64,000 bases of DNA from JAEUIE01 sp046350055 (GCA_046350055.1 JAXMBC010000001.1:682001-746000), one strand, 5' to 3'; counted from the first letter of the stretch, positions 24,104 to 33,097 are shown. Program-made: numbers and translations. The notes: a model not told the origin generated them from the letters alone.

Positions 24104-26002
24104 CTATTCGTTCTGGGCTTTCACGACGAAGTCGTATGACTTCTTGTAGAAGTCACTCAAAAGCTTCCCCGTCTTTTCGATGATGACCTGTTTCTCCTGA
24201 ACTTCTTCACTGTTGCCAAGCGCGGCTTTCGCGGCATTGAGCGTGGAGATGTTCTTCTCGGTGCCACGCATGAGGATCAGCACCGTTAGAAAGTCGCCAC
24301 GTTTTTCGAGGTCATCGTAATACTGCTCGGCCCGCGTAATCTCTTTGCTGATTTCTTCCCAGGTCAGTGGCTTGGTCTTGTTTGACCAGACATTGATGGC
24401 GAAGGCTCGGGCTTCCTTGTGATCAGTATCGCGATACATCGTCTGCCAGAGCTTTCTCAGCGTATCGTACTTTTTCTTGAGTTTGTCCTGCTTGGGATTG
24501 ATCTGGAGGCTTTTTCCATAGTTCTTGATGGCTTCGTCGAAATCAAACTCCGCCTCAGCCTGCATACCGAGTTTGCGGAACTTGTGATCCTCGGTTGGAT
24601 TCAATTCCAGCTGCACGGCTTCTTCCATGTTCTTTACTGAGTCGTCTAGCGACTTATGGAAGTTCCTGGCACTGGTGACAAATTCGCCCGCCTGCTTGTT
24701 GTTCTGCGCAGCCTTTTCGATACGAGGCAGTTCAGTGCCCAAATCAGCCACATCAAGCTTCAGTTTCGCTGCGATTTTGCCAAGATTCTCAATGGCTTGC
24801 TTAGCATCCCCCTTCTTCATGACATCCAGGTAGAGTACCTTGTAATCCACTTCAAAGTTATCTCGAATCTCCTTGTACTTCTTCATCCAGCGGTCGTATT
24901 CAAACTTGGTGTCTTCAATCTGGATGGCATCCCGGCTGTTGCTGATCTTCACAATCACTGGCTGTTCATCAAGTAGCGCCACGGGAGTATCGAGCTTGCC
25001 CACGCCGGCGATCTGAACACGCACGAAAGCAACATGTGAAATGGGATCGCGTGATACCACTCGTCCCTGGCCATCGGTAGTGCCCAGCGGTTCCGCACCG
25101 CCATTTTCGTAGCCGCCAGGGAAATGACTGACGCTATATCCACCGATGGGGTTGTTATCCTGATCCTGCACCTTAATGCTGAGTGGAGTCACCCGCGTGC
25201 CCAGTTTGATGGCACGGAACGCCAGGGTCTGACGATCCTTCAGCATCGGGTCCTTCAGACGACTATACAGTCGTGCCGTCACCTCTCCTTTGATGGGATC
25301 GATGTTCGTGATGTAAGCCAGCGTTTCATCCAGTTTCATGGCAGTGTAATGGTTGGCTCCGCGACGCACCTGAGCCAGTGCCATGGCTTCGCCCTGCATG
25401 ATGCGAATCGTTTGTGGAACGCCAGTACCAGCTGCCCGAATCTTGATGCGCAGCGTCTGGTTGTTCACTTCGACGACTTCGCCGGTGTGGCCAAAATCCT
25501 GAGCCAGCTGCAAAGCAGCCAGGCGGATGATCCACTGGCGATCTGTAGTCCGGGAGCGTCGCAACGTGCTCACGATGCACGTATCTCCATCCACTTGCCT
25601 GGACTGCACCTCATATTCGCCATCGACATAGAACAGTCGGATGAGGTGCACCTTCGTGGGGTTGATCTGTTTGGGAAGGTTATCAAGTTCGGTCCAGCCA
25701 CGTGTAATGACTGCTTCCATCATCTGCTTGGGGGCATCACTGCTGGGCCGGCCTACATCGCGATATACCAGCGTACTGACACTCGTGGTATTACCCAGGT
25801 CGCGCTGCAGACTGTCTCCCACATCTCGAGCAAACTGATCCACAAAGGTATTGGTCAGCAGCGGATGAGGATCGGCATGGATCACCAGGAGTAATTGATA
25901 CTTCTCTTTCAGCCATTCCGTGTTGTAGTCGTCCTGGGCCTTCACCGTATTTGAAGCAGCAAGCAAGGCAACTAGCAGCAAGAATCTCAAGCTGTGTTTC
26001 AT
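24104..26002 (-). CDS. Exported hypothetical protein with tetratricopeptide-like part
   Basis: 632 residues from the ATG at 26002, which starts a clear signal peptide (MKHSLRFLLLVALLAASNTVKAQ); the frame is open to 26110 but that part is not signal-like. Residues 24-330 are beta-rich and contain a short carboxypeptidase-regulatory-like segment (LSIKVQDQDNNPIGGYSV). The C-terminal 300 are helical and Lys/Glu-rich, with one TPR-like unit (FDFDEAIKNYGKSLQINPKQ). Likely periplasmic. Function unknown. The following GT4 gene is 15 bases away. Confidence 0.75.
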   Translation of the reverse strand: MKHSLRFLLLVALLAASNTVKAQDDYNTEWLKEKYQLLLVIHADPHPLLTNTFVDQFARDVGDSLQRDLGNTTSVSTLVYRDVGRPSSDAPKQMMEAVITRGWTELDNLPKQINPTKVHLIRLFYVDGEYEVQSRQVDGDTCIVSTLRRSRTTDRQWIIRLAALQLAQDFGHTGEVVEVNNQTLRIKIRAAGTGVPQTIRIMQGEAMALAQVRRGANHYTAMKLDETLAYITNIDPIKGEVTARLYSRLKDPMLKDRQTLAFRAIKLGTRVTPLSIKVQDQDNNPIGGYSVSHFPGGYENGGAEPLGTTDGQGRVVSRDPISHVAFVRVQIAGVGKLDTPVALLDEQPVIVKISNSRDAIQIEDTKFEYDRWMKKYKEIRDNFEVDYKVLYLDVMKKGDAKQAIENLGKIAAKLKLDVADLGTELPRIEKAAQNNKQAGEFVTSARNFHKSLDDSVKNMEEAVQLELNPTEDHKFRKLGMQAEAEFDFDEAIKNYGKSLQINPKQDKLKKKYDTLRKLWQTMYRDTDHKEARAFAINVWSNKTKPLTWEEISKEITRAEQYYDDLEKRGDFLTVLILMRGTEKNISTLNAAKAALGNSEEVQEKQVIIEKTGKLLSDFYKKSYDFVVKAQNE

Positions 26003-26109
26003 GGCTGAACCCTCAACAGTCAACAAAGTGCATCCGCCTATGTAGCCAAGCAGTGAAATGGCATGGTTAGCGTGAGAAGACGCAACCCATGGCACCCGAC
26101 TCGCTGTCA

Positions 26110-26137
26110 CTTCTTACTACTTGCTACTTACTCCTAC
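26110..26137. repeat. Heptanucleotide tandem repeat, locus b
   Basis: Four 7-bp units (CTTCTTA, CTACTTG and similar; GTAAGTA-like on the minus strand), ending 5 bases from the 3' end of aroA. Same family as the locus at 1-39. Confidence 0.7.
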
Positions 26138-26142
26138 CGCAT

Positions 26143-27432
26143 CTATTGTCGCAGATTTTCCAGCGACTGCCAGTAGTTTGGAAAAGTCTTGGCAACACAG
26201 CCGGGATTTCTGATCCGGATACCCGGGATACGCAGGCCGATGAGAGACAAGCTCATGGCCATGCGATGGTCGTTGTACGTATCCAATGTGGCTCCATGCA
26301 GCGGGCGAGGGTGAATGGTCAAACCATCGGCGAATTCTTCCACCTCAGCACCTACCTTGCGTAGCTCAGTGGCCAATGCCGCCAGGCGGTCGGTCTCTTT
26401 GTGGCGAATATGAGCGACGTTCGTGATTGTGGTAGAGCCTTCCGCAAAGAGGGCGACAACCGCGAGGGTCATCACGGTGTCGCTGATGGCGTTCATATCC
26501 GTAGTGATACCCTGAAGTGAGGACCCTTGCAGAGTGGCATCATCCACCGGTTGACAACCCATCTTGATCAGTTCCCGAAAGAACTGGGCATCACCCTGCA
26601 TGCTCTGTTCCAGGCCCGGCACCGTCACGCTTCCACCCGTGATGGCTGCAGCTGCCCAGAAGTAGCTCGCACTGGAAGCATCGGGCTCGATGAGGTATTC
26701 CCGTGCCTGATAGGGTTGTGAAGCGACACGATAGCTATGCTGATGCATCACCACTGGTACTCCCCAGGCCTGCATCATCTTCAACGTGATGCCAATGTAA
26801 GGCTCGGAGACGAGTTCCCCTTCGATCTGGATTGTAAGCGGGTGTCGTGAATAAGGTGCAGCCATCAGCAACGCACTGAGATATTGACTGCTTACATCGC
26901 TCTTCACTGCAACATTTCCACCTGCTAAACCAGCAGTCTGCAGTACAACTGGCGGGCATCCGTTGCCCTTCTCGCTCCGGGCATCCACACCGAGTTGCCT
27001 GAGTGCATCGAGCAAATGCTGTATCGGACGTTCCCGCATGCGTTCAATGCCATCCAACCGATAAGTCCCCTCGCCCACACTGAGCATAGCGGTCAGAAAG
27101 CGGATAGTCGTGCCACTGTTACCACAGAAGAACTCAACGTTACTTTTCCACTGTGAAATGGGTGTGCAGGGCACCGTGATACGCTGGTTCGGCCAATCGG
27201 TGACGACCTCGATGCCGAGCCGTTGAAGCGAGTCAATCATCACTTCGGTGTCTTCAGAACGCAGCGCGCCTTGCAGAACAGAGTAGCGCGGACCTCCAGG
27301 CTGTGGTTGAGCCAGCGCTGCCAGAATCAGCGCCCGATTGGTGATACTCTTGGAACCCGGCACCCTGACGGTACACACAGGAGGCTTCGCCAGGGGTTGC
27401 ACTTCATACGGATCAGTCATGTCATTCAGCAT
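26143..27432 (-). CDS. aroA: 3-phosphoshikimate 1-carboxyvinyltransferase (EPSP synthase)
   Basis: Joins phosphoenolpyruvate to shikimate-3-phosphate in the shikimate pathway. 429 residues; an ATG four codons later (27420) is an alternative start. Conserved blocks are all present: VPGSKSITNRALILAA (substrate binding), FCGNSGTTIRFLTAML, VSSQYLSALLMAAP, HIRHKETDRLAALATELRK and DHRMAMSLSLIGL. The residues with GNSGT rather than GNAGT place it among the variants with Ser at that position. Divergent from blaI; the BlaI operators lie just upstream of its start. Confidence 0.96.
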   Translation of the reverse strand: MLNDMTDPYEVQPLAKPPVCTVRVPGSKSITNRALILAALAQPQPGGPRYSVLQGALRSEDTEVMIDSLQRLGIEVVTDWPNQRITVPCTPISQWKSNVEFFCGNSGTTIRFLTAMLSVGEGTYRLDGIERMRERPIQHLLDALRQLGVDARSEKGNGCPPVVLQTAGLAGGNVAVKSDVSSQYLSALLMAAPYSRHPLTIQIEGELVSEPYIGITLKMMQAWGVPVVMHQHSYRVASQPYQAREYLIEPDASSASYFWAAAAITGGSVTVPGLEQSMQGDAQFFRELIKMGCQPVDDATLQGSSLQGITTDMNAISDTVMTLAVVALFAEGSTTITNVAHIRHKETDRLAALATELRKVGAEVEEFADGLTIHPRPLHGATLDTYNDHRMAMSLSLIGLRIPGIRIRNPGCVAKTFPNYWQSLENLRQ

Positions 27433-27466
27433 GATCTCATCTTCGGAAATGTTGGCAGAATTTCCA

Positions 27467-27496
27467 TTGACAGAACATAGACAGCATGTCTATAGT
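27467..27496 (+). promoter_or_regulatory. Sigma-70-type promoter of the blaI-M56 operon
   Basis: A consensus -35 box TTGACA at 27467-27472 and a near-consensus -10 box TATAGT at 27491-27496 are separated by 18 bases, directed toward the BlaI gene at 27603. An operator palindrome fills the spacer. Confidence 0.75.
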
Positions 27497-27517
27497 GTGT
27501 CATAGACGCTGCGTCTA
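27477..27517. promoter_or_regulatory. Two palindromic operators, candidate BlaI binding sites
   Basis: ATAGACA-GCA-TGTCTAT (27477-27493, perfect 7-3-7) and TAGACG-CTG-CGTCTA (27503-27517, perfect 6-3-6) share the form TAGACR-N3-YGTCTA, with centers 25 bases apart. The first covers the -35/-10 spacer and the second the start-site region, as expected for autorepression by the BlaI dimer. They could also affect aroA, whose start is 45 bases away. Confidence 0.7.
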
Positions 27518-27568
27518 ATAGAAGCTGGAAGGAGCAGATTACCCGGAGCGAGGGTTCTTTCCTTTCTC

Positions 27569-27596
27569 AGCACTCAGGACTTAGCAGTTAGGACTC
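27569..27596. repeat. Heptanucleotide tandem repeat, locus c
   Basis: Four 7-bp units (AGCACTC, AGGACTT, and so on; in common phase close to CTCAGNA) directly upstream of the blaI start codon, in its presumed 5' leader. Confidence 0.7.
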
Positions 27597-27602
27597 AAGA
27601 AT

Positions 27603-27983
27603 ATGCCACCTGATGTCACGGATGCCGAACTTTCTGTCCTGCAGGTCCTCTGGGATCAGGGACAGGCAACTCTCCGACAACTTGCCGAAGTTCTCTACCC
27701 GGGCAAACCTCTTGCTGGAGCCCAGGCTACTGTTGCCAAGCTCCTGGAGCGACTCGAAGCCAAGCAGTGCATCGCTCGCGAGCGCACTGCCAGCCCTCAG
27801 CTTTTCCGGGCAACCGTCAGGAAGCCTGACCTCATTGGCTGGCGGCTGGAATCGGTTGCCAATCAATTGTGTGAAGGATCGTGGTCACCCTTACTGACCA
27901 CGCTGGTCAAAACAGGAAAACTCTCGGCCAGGGAACGCAAGGAACTGGCCAGCCTGCTCAATGATGTAACCCGCAGCCGATAA
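27603..27983 (+). CDS. BlaI/MecI/CopY-family repressor
   Basis: A 126-residue winged-helix repressor. The N-terminal domain (TDAELSVLQVLWDQGQATLR, then AQATVAKLLERLEAKQCIAR) has the BlaI signature in which helix 3 binds a TAGAC-type palindrome. The C-terminal helices (about 75-125) dimerise the protein. In this family the sensor protease encoded next to it triggers cleavage or release of the repressor. The next gene starts 18 bases downstream and encodes an M56-type protease, and two matching palindromes sit in its own promoter. The regulon and inducer are unknown. Confidence 0.9.
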   Translation: MPPDVTDAELSVLQVLWDQGQATLRQLAEVLYPGKPLAGAQATVAKLLERLEAKQCIARERTASPQLFRATVRKPDLIGWRLESVANQLCEGSWSPLLTTLVKTGKLSARERKELASLLNDVTRSR

Positions 27984-28000
27984 ACATTTCCACGCTGGGT

Positions 28001-30469
28001 ATGCCCATGACGATCCTCTTCGACTGGCTCATCAGCAATGCCGTAACCGCCAGCATCCTGGCACTCCTGGCCCTGGTAGTCAGCTATGCCTGGCCACGTC
28101 GCCCTGCCCTGGCTCATGCCTGCTGGCTGCTGGTGCTGCTCAAATTGCTCACCCCGCCGCTCTATGTCTTTTCACTGGCGATGCCGGAGAATCAAGCAAA
28201 TGCAAGCAGTTCAGAGGTCAGCCCTTCACCACCTCCCGCCCGTGCGAAGCAGTCTCCCTTCATTGCTCCAGTGGACGAACAAGCCCTGGTCGAAGTGGCT
28301 GTTGCCGTACCCCAGCCAGGCTGGTGGGAGCGGCTGGTGCTGGACGCAGCATGGAGCAGGCTGCCGGAATCGCTGCCTCAACCACTGATCCCCGAGCCAG
28401 TGAAAACTGCTGAACCAGCAATCGTGACACCGTGGTATCAATCAGTCGTCACATGGTGGGCGACGAATCAACACACGATCCTGATCTCCACTCAGTGGTC
28501 GATGATCTGCGGATCGGCGATGCTGTTTCTCATCACGCTCTATCGTATCATCCGCTTCGAGAATATGCTGCATCTCGCGAGCCCGGCTCCCGAACCACTG
28601 CAAACCATGCAGAAGCAGATTGGCCAGGTGATGAACCTGCGTAAGCTGCCGCGGCTGGTTGTGGTGCCCGGCAAGGTGGGGCCACTCCTCTGGCAGCGAT
28701 GGAATGACCCGATCATTGTGCTGCCTGTCGGGCTACTCGAAGCCATGCACGAAGACGAACTCCGCACCGTGCTGGCTCATGAACTCACTCACTATCGTCG
28801 TGGCGACCCGTTCTGGCGTTACCTGGAACTGGCTGCTGTGACGCTTTACTGGTGGCTTCCAACTTCCTGGTGGGCCAGTCGACGACTTCGCCAGGCAGAG
28901 GAAGAATGTTGCGATGCGGGAGTGGTCGCTTCGTTGCCCGACGGGGCTGCGAGTTATGCCACCGCCCTGGTTCGCAGTTTATCCTTCGTGACCGAGACCC
29001 GGTCGCCCTGCCCTGCCCTCAGTAGCGGCCTGGGGCCTGTTACTCTACTCAAACGGAGATTGATCATGTTACATACGAACGTGGAACGACGATTGGGATT
29101 GCGCAGCTGGTTTATGGTGCTCGCCGTGGCGGCGCTCGCTCTGCCAATCGGCATCACCTGGGCACAGGATGAGACCAGCGACGCATCCCCTGTGACACGC
29201 GATGTTCAGGCAGCACATAATGATGAGCAACCCGACCGATTGCCCCCCGTCCAGGCTACTGCACCATCGGCACCACTCTTACCTGCACAACCCGTACCCC
29301 CTTCTGGTACCGTCATGTCTGGTGGATATACCTCGTACGTGCCCTATGCACCACAAGGTGTTGCTGCGCCTGGGCAGCCTCCTGCCTACCCAGGGGCCGG
29401 CATGTATGGCATGGATCAGGAATCCCGTTCCGCTGCCGAGATGGCTGTGCGACAAGCGGAACTCGAATTGAAAGCGCGTCGCATCAAGGCCCGCCAGGCT
29501 CAGAATGCAATCAGGGGGGCCGATGCAGATTTGGAACAGAAGAAAAAGATGGTGAAAGATGGTGCCATCAGTGCTGCTGAGCTGGATGTTGCTCGAAGCA
29601 AAGTGGAAGGCGCCAAGGATGAGTTTGAACTTGCACAAGTCGAAGTTGAACGTGCAGAACTGGCTGTCGAGCAAGCTAAGCGACGCATGAGCAATAACTA
29701 TCGCATGCCCAGCAACAACTATCCTCTCAGCACACCCGGGGGAGCCGCTGCTCCATCCATGGCACCACCAGGTATGGGTAACCCAGGCAGCATGCCTCCC
29801 ATGGCGCCGGGCGGCGGGTTTGGGGCTCTTCCCAACAGAGGAGGTACACCACCTCTTGCAACCACCCCTGCACCCTCACGACGAGGCAGCGGCAGTGCTG
29901 AAGGTGGTGGTGAACATCGCCCCGCTGGCGAAGGCTTGCCCACTCCATCTGCGCGTAGCGGCATTCCTGGTGCTATTGGTGGAAATACCGCGCCAGGTTC
30001 AGCCGGCTTTGGTGGCGGCTTGGGCGGTGGTGCTGGTGGGAGTGGCGGAGCAAGCGCTGGCATGGGTTCATCGCCTTTCGGTCGAGGCACAATGGGCGGT
30101 GGCATGGGCATGGCACGCTCCAGCGATCCCTTCTTCCGCAACTTTGATCGCCGCGGTACCGGAAAGATCGAGCGCAATGATGTCCCCGAATGGATGAGGG
30201 AACGCTTCTTTGAGATCGTCGATACCAACAAGGATGGCGTCGTGGATGAAAGTGAGTTCAACGCCAACTACAGCAAGCTCTGGGAAACAGGTCGCGGTGC
30301 AGGTGGTGCAACTCGCACAGCAGGTGGGCGTTCCAGCTTGCCAGGGGAATCCCGTCCCGCTCGTGATCCTCGAGATGAGCGTATTAAACAGCTCGAGGAA
30401 GAACTCAAGGAACTGCGCAAGACGCTGGATTCCATGAAGAAGCCCGTGAATGAAGGGGCCACTCGCTAG
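28001..30469 (+). CDS. M56/BlaR1-like membrane protease fused to coiled coil and EF-hands
   Basis: 822 residues (an ATG two codons later is also possible). The N-terminus has membrane segments near residues 10-28, 32-52 and about 168-185. The protease motif is VLAHELTHYRRGDPFWRY (HEXXH at about 259) with a following helix and the Glu/Cys-rich RQAEEECCDAGVVA (about 297-310) typical of M56. A further membrane segment lies near 368-388. Then comes an unusual periplasmic or C-terminal part: a Pro-rich linker, a long coiled coil (about 477-563) resembling an efflux adaptor hairpin, a Gly/Pro-rich region and an EF-hand (DTNKDGVVDESEF, about 744-756) preceded by another degenerate EF-hand. It lacks the penicillin-binding sensor domain of BlaR1. 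Presumed partner of the BlaI repressor. Confidence 0.85.
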   Translation: MPMTILFDWLISNAVTASILALLALVVSYAWPRRPALAHACWLLVLLKLLTPPLYVFSLAMPENQANASSSEVSPSPPPARAKQSPFIAPVDEQALVEVAVAVPQPGWWERLVLDAAWSRLPESLPQPLIPEPVKTAEPAIVTPWYQSVVTWWATNQHTILISTQWSMICGSAMLFLITLYRIIRFENMLHLASPAPEPLQTMQKQIGQVMNLRKLPRLVVVPGKVGPLLWQRWNDPIIVLPVGLLEAMHEDELRTVLAHELTHYRRGDPFWRYLELAAVTLYWWLPTSWWASRRLRQAEEECCDAGVVASLPDGAASYATALVRSLSFVTETRSPCPALSSGLGPVTLLKRRLIMLHTNVERRLGLRSWFMVLAVAALALPIGITWAQDETSDASPVTRDVQAAHNDEQPDRLPPVQATAPSAPLLPAQPVPPSGTVMSGGYTSYVPYAPQGVAAPGQPPAYPGAGMYGMDQESRSAAEMAVRQAELELKARRIKARQAQNAIRGADADLEQKKKMVKDGAISAAELDVARSKVEGAKDEFELAQVEVERAELAVEQAKRRMSNNYRMPSNNYPLSTPGGAAAPSMAPPGMGNPGSMPPMAPGGGFGALPNRGGTPPLATTPAPSRRGSGSAEGGGEHRPAGEGLPTPSARSGIPGAIGGNTAPGSAGFGGGLGGGAGGSGGASAGMGSSPFGRGTMGGGMGMARSSDPFFRNFDRRGTGKIERNDVPEWMRERFFEIVDTNKDGVVDESEFNANYSKLWETGRGAGGATRTAGGRSSLPGESRPARDPRDERIKQLEEELKELRKTLDSMKKPVNEGATR

Positions 30470-30499
30470 GTTTCAACGTCGTGGATTAATAATGTCAAC

Positions 30500-30531
30500 G
30501 GGGCTGCCTTGCAGGCAGCCCCTTCTTATTT
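30500..30531. terminator. Bidirectional terminator between M56 gene and grpE
   Basis: A perfect 10-bp stem (GGGGCTGCCT, 30500-30509, with AGGCAGCCCC, 30513-30522) and a TGC loop, followed by TTCTTATTT. It lies between convergent genes and can serve both. Confidence 0.8.
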
Positions 30532-30535
30532 GACG

Positions 30536-31051
30536 CTACATTGCTTTCGCAACAATCACTTTCGCAGGCCGTAATACCCGGTCGTGATAGGCAAAGCCCG
30601 ATTCAGCTTCGATCAGGATTGTGCCCGCCGGTTTTTCCGAAGGCTGCTCCAGAATCGCCTGATGCAGATTGGGGTCAAACGGCTGATCGACACTGGCCAT
30701 CTTCCGCACCCCCTGCCGACCCAGACCTTCCAATAGCTGTTTATGGACCATGGCCACCGCCTTGGTCAAGTCGGTTTCCTCTTTGACGTTTGCGAGGAAC
30801 CGTTCCAGATTGTCGATTGCGGGAATCACTTCCAACGCCAGCGCACGCTGAGCGTATTTGCGTTCAGCTTCTGCTTCCCGCTGCGCCCTCTTCTGGTAGT
30901 TGTCGAAGTCCGCCTGGGTGCGACGTGCCAGGTCGAGATACTTATCCCGTTCTTCGGTCAACTTCTCCAACTCGGTCTTGTCTTCGACAGCCACATCGAC
31001 CGAAGGCTCTTCCTTGTTGACCTTGTTTTTCGCTTCGGTTTCCTTGCTCAT
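30536..31051 (-). CDS. grpE: Nucleotide exchange factor GrpE
   Basis: Cochaperone that releases ADP from DnaK. 171 residues with a charged N-terminus, a coiled-coil dimerisation helix (about 25-85) and the C-terminal beta domain. The family signature near the end is clear: FDPNLHQAILEQPSEKPAGT followed by ILIEAESGFAYHDRVLRPAKVIVAK. Its ATG overlaps the dnaJ stop by 4 bases, so it is translationally coupled to dnaJ. Unlike the common grpE-dnaK-dnaJ order, dnaJ precedes grpE and dnaK is not in this window. Confidence 0.95.
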   Translation of the reverse strand: MSKETEAKNKVNKEEPSVDVAVEDKTELEKLTEERDKYLDLARRTQADFDNYQKRAQREAEAERKYAQRALALEVIPAIDNLERFLANVKEETDLTKAVAMVHKQLLEGLGRQGVRKMASVDQPFDPNLHQAILEQPSEKPAGTILIEAESGFAYHDRVLRPAKVIVAKAM

Positions 31052-32202
31052 TTCTTGTCTCCTTCTTTCTTCTCATCCTTCTTCTCATCGCCGGCGAGCC
31101 ATTCCTTTACCCGGTCGAAGAATCCCTTGCGCTCGGCAGAGACATGCTTTTTATCCAGCTCCGCCAGTTCACGCAGCAGTTCTTCCTGCCGCTTGCTGAG
31201 TTTCCGGGGTATCTCGATCAGGGTGCGGATCAGGAGATCGCCCTGTCCACGCCCACGGACATCAGGCATTCCCTTACCTCGCAGACGGAAGATATCACCG
31301 TGGCTGGTGCCACGGGACAATTGCACGGTAGCTGCTCCTGTCAGAGTAGGCACTTCCAGTTCGCCACCCAGCGCCGCCTGCGAGAAGGTGATCGGCACTT
31401 CACACAGGAGGTCGACACCATCCCGCTGAAACACTGTGTGAGGTTTTACCCGTACCCGGCAATACAGATCGCCTCGAGGCCCGTTCAGTTCGGTGACTTC
31501 TCCCTCGCCAGCCAGGCGAATCCGGCTGCCGTTGTCCACGCCCGGCGGAATGGTGACATCCAGCTTCCGCTTGGCCAGCACCTGTCCCTGGCCATCACAC
31601 TTGCTGCAGGGGTCGGTAATGATCTCGCCACGCCCGCCGCAGCTGGGGCACGCCACCTGTATCTGGAAAAACCCCTGCCGACTGACCACTGCACCGCGGC
31701 CTCCACAGCGGTTACACTTGGCCGGGCGCGAGCCTTTCTTCATCCGTGAGCCGTCGCAGTCGTTGCACACTTCCGCCCGGTTGAACTCCAGCGTCTTCGT
31801 CGTTCCCTTGAAGGCTTCCATCAAATCGAGTTCAACATCAATCTGCAGATCCTGCCCGTGCTGCTGGCGGCGCTGGCGACCACCGCCGCCCCCCATGCCA
31901 CCACCGAACAGGTCGCCAAAGAGATCAAAGATATCGTTGATGTTGCTGAACCCGGCACCGCCGCCTCCGCCCATGTCGCTGAGGCCCGCATGGCCATAGC
32001 GGTCATAGCGTTCTTTCTTGCTGGGATCGCTGAGCACATCATAGGCCTCAGCGGCTTCCTTGAATTTTGCCTCGGCCTCGGCATCCCCGGGGTTGCGGTC
32101 GGGGTGATATTGCATGGCCAGCTTGCGATAGGAACGCTTGATCTCTTCCCCGCTGGCTGTCCGTTCGACTGACAATACTTCGTAGTAATCTCGTTTAGTC
32201 AT
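31048..32202 (-). CDS. dnaJ: Chaperone protein DnaJ
   Basis: Hsp40 that delivers substrates to DnaK and stimulates its ATPase. 384 residues from the ATG at 32202 (MTKRDYYEVL); an ATG three codons earlier is possible. It has a J domain (residues 1-70, with HPD in MQYHPDRNPGD), a Gly/Phe-rich region, a zinc domain with four CxxCxGxG repeats (CNDCDGSR, CNRCGGRG, CPSCGGRG, CSKCDGQG) and the C-terminal substrate-binding domains. All elements of a type I DnaJ are present. No CIRCE element (TTAGCACTC-N9-GAGTGCTAA type) was seen in the leader. Confidence 0.96.
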   Translation of the reverse strand: MTKRDYYEVLSVERTASGEEIKRSYRKLAMQYHPDRNPGDAEAEAKFKEAAEAYDVLSDPSKKERYDRYGHAGLSDMGGGGGAGFSNINDIFDLFGDLFGGGMGGGGGRQRRQQHGQDLQIDVELDLMEAFKGTTKTLEFNRAEVCNDCDGSRMKKGSRPAKCNRCGGRGAVVSRQGFFQIQVACPSCGGRGEIITDPCSKCDGQGQVLAKRKLDVTIPPGVDNGSRIRLAGEGEVTELNGPRGDLYCRVRVKPHTVFQRDGVDLLCEVPITFSQAALGGELEVPTLTGAATVQLSRGTSHGDIFRLRGKGMPDVRGRGQGDLLIRTLIEIPRKLSKRQEELLRELAELDKKHVSAERKGFFDRVKEWLAGDEKKDEKKEGDKK

Positions 32203-32239
32203 TGTGGGCATAGTCCAATCCGCATATCAGCAAACCGAA

Positions 32240-32268
32240 ACGCCAGCGAGTATCGCCTTCGCTGGCGT
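32240..32268 (-). terminator. Terminator of the aquaporin gene
   Basis: A 10-bp stem (ACGCCAGCGA, 32240-32249, pairing with 32259-32268) lies about 25 bases past the stop of the MIP gene. Read on the minus strand it is followed by TTTCGGTTTG. Confidence 0.6.
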
Positions 32269-32293
32269 CATTAACACAGCCTATTATACGAGC

Positions 32294-33055
32294 CTAGTTC
32301 GTTTCCGTCGGCTCATTCATGACATACGACGTGTAAACCCAGGAAGCCAGGACAGCCCCCAGCACCGGCCCAATCAAGTAGATATAGCAATCGCTGAGCC
32401 TGCCCCAGTTGGTACTGATTCCTGCTTCCCAGAGACCCGTACCCAGGTAGCGCGCCGGGTTCATCGCTGCCCCGGTGAAGCCATAGCCAAAGAGAATAAT
32501 GACGAGCGAAATCAGCCCCACGCCCACGCCACCAATGCGGGGTGTGCGTTTATCGATAGCTGTCCCGAAGATAGCCAGAGTCAGCAGGAAGGTCATCAAT
32601 AGTTCCAGCAGCGTGGACATGGCCATCAATTGAATGTCCATATCACGATTGAAGAGCGTCTTGAGCTTCTCCGCACTATGGGGCGTCCCCAAAGCAACAC
32701 TGGAGACTACGTTGCCAGCGTAGCCGAAGATGACGGTGAGGAAGAATCCTGCCAGGATCGCACCAAGAAGTTGACTGGCCACATAGCTGAGTGCCTGTCT
32801 GGTCTCCAGCTTGCCGACGAAGAGCAGACCAATGGTGACAGCCGGGTTGGTGTATCCCCCGGAGATGTTCATCGTCATGGTGACAGCCACCAGTAACCCG
32901 ATAGCATGGGCCAAGGCGATTCCCAGCAGGCCAATACCTGCCTGCCCCGAAGTCTGCAGGAAGGAGTCCATGCAGATGGCCCCTGCACTGAGAAATGTGA
33001 CGAGGAAGGAGCCCAGGAGCTCAGCGATGCACTGTTTGGTCAGCGAGGAGGGCAT
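32294..33055 (-). CDS. Aquaporin / MIP-family channel
   Basis: A 253-residue integral membrane protein with six membrane spans plus two half-helices. The two NPA boxes that line the pore are visible: SGGYTNPAVTIGLLF in the first half and TGAAMNPARYLGTGL in the second. It should conduct water or small neutral solutes such as glycerol. The selectivity-filter residues cannot be assigned confidently by eye, so I do not choose between water- and glycerol-type. Transcribed alone, with its own terminator. Confidence 0.93.
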   Translation of the reverse strand: MPSSLTKQCIAELLGSFLVTFLSAGAICMDSFLQTSGQAGIGLLGIALAHAIGLLVAVTMTMNISGGYTNPAVTIGLLFVGKLETRQALSYVASQLLGAILAGFFLTVIFGYAGNVVSSVALGTPHSAEKLKTLFNRDMDIQLMAMSTLLELLMTFLLTLAIFGTAIDKRTPRIGGVGVGLISLVIILFGYGFTGAAMNPARYLGTGLWEAGISTNWGRLSDCYIYLIGPVLGAVLASWVYTSYVMNEPTETN

Positions 33056-33097
33056 GGAACCTTTCAGTCAGAAGGAGTGGTCTGTTGCCGGGAGACG

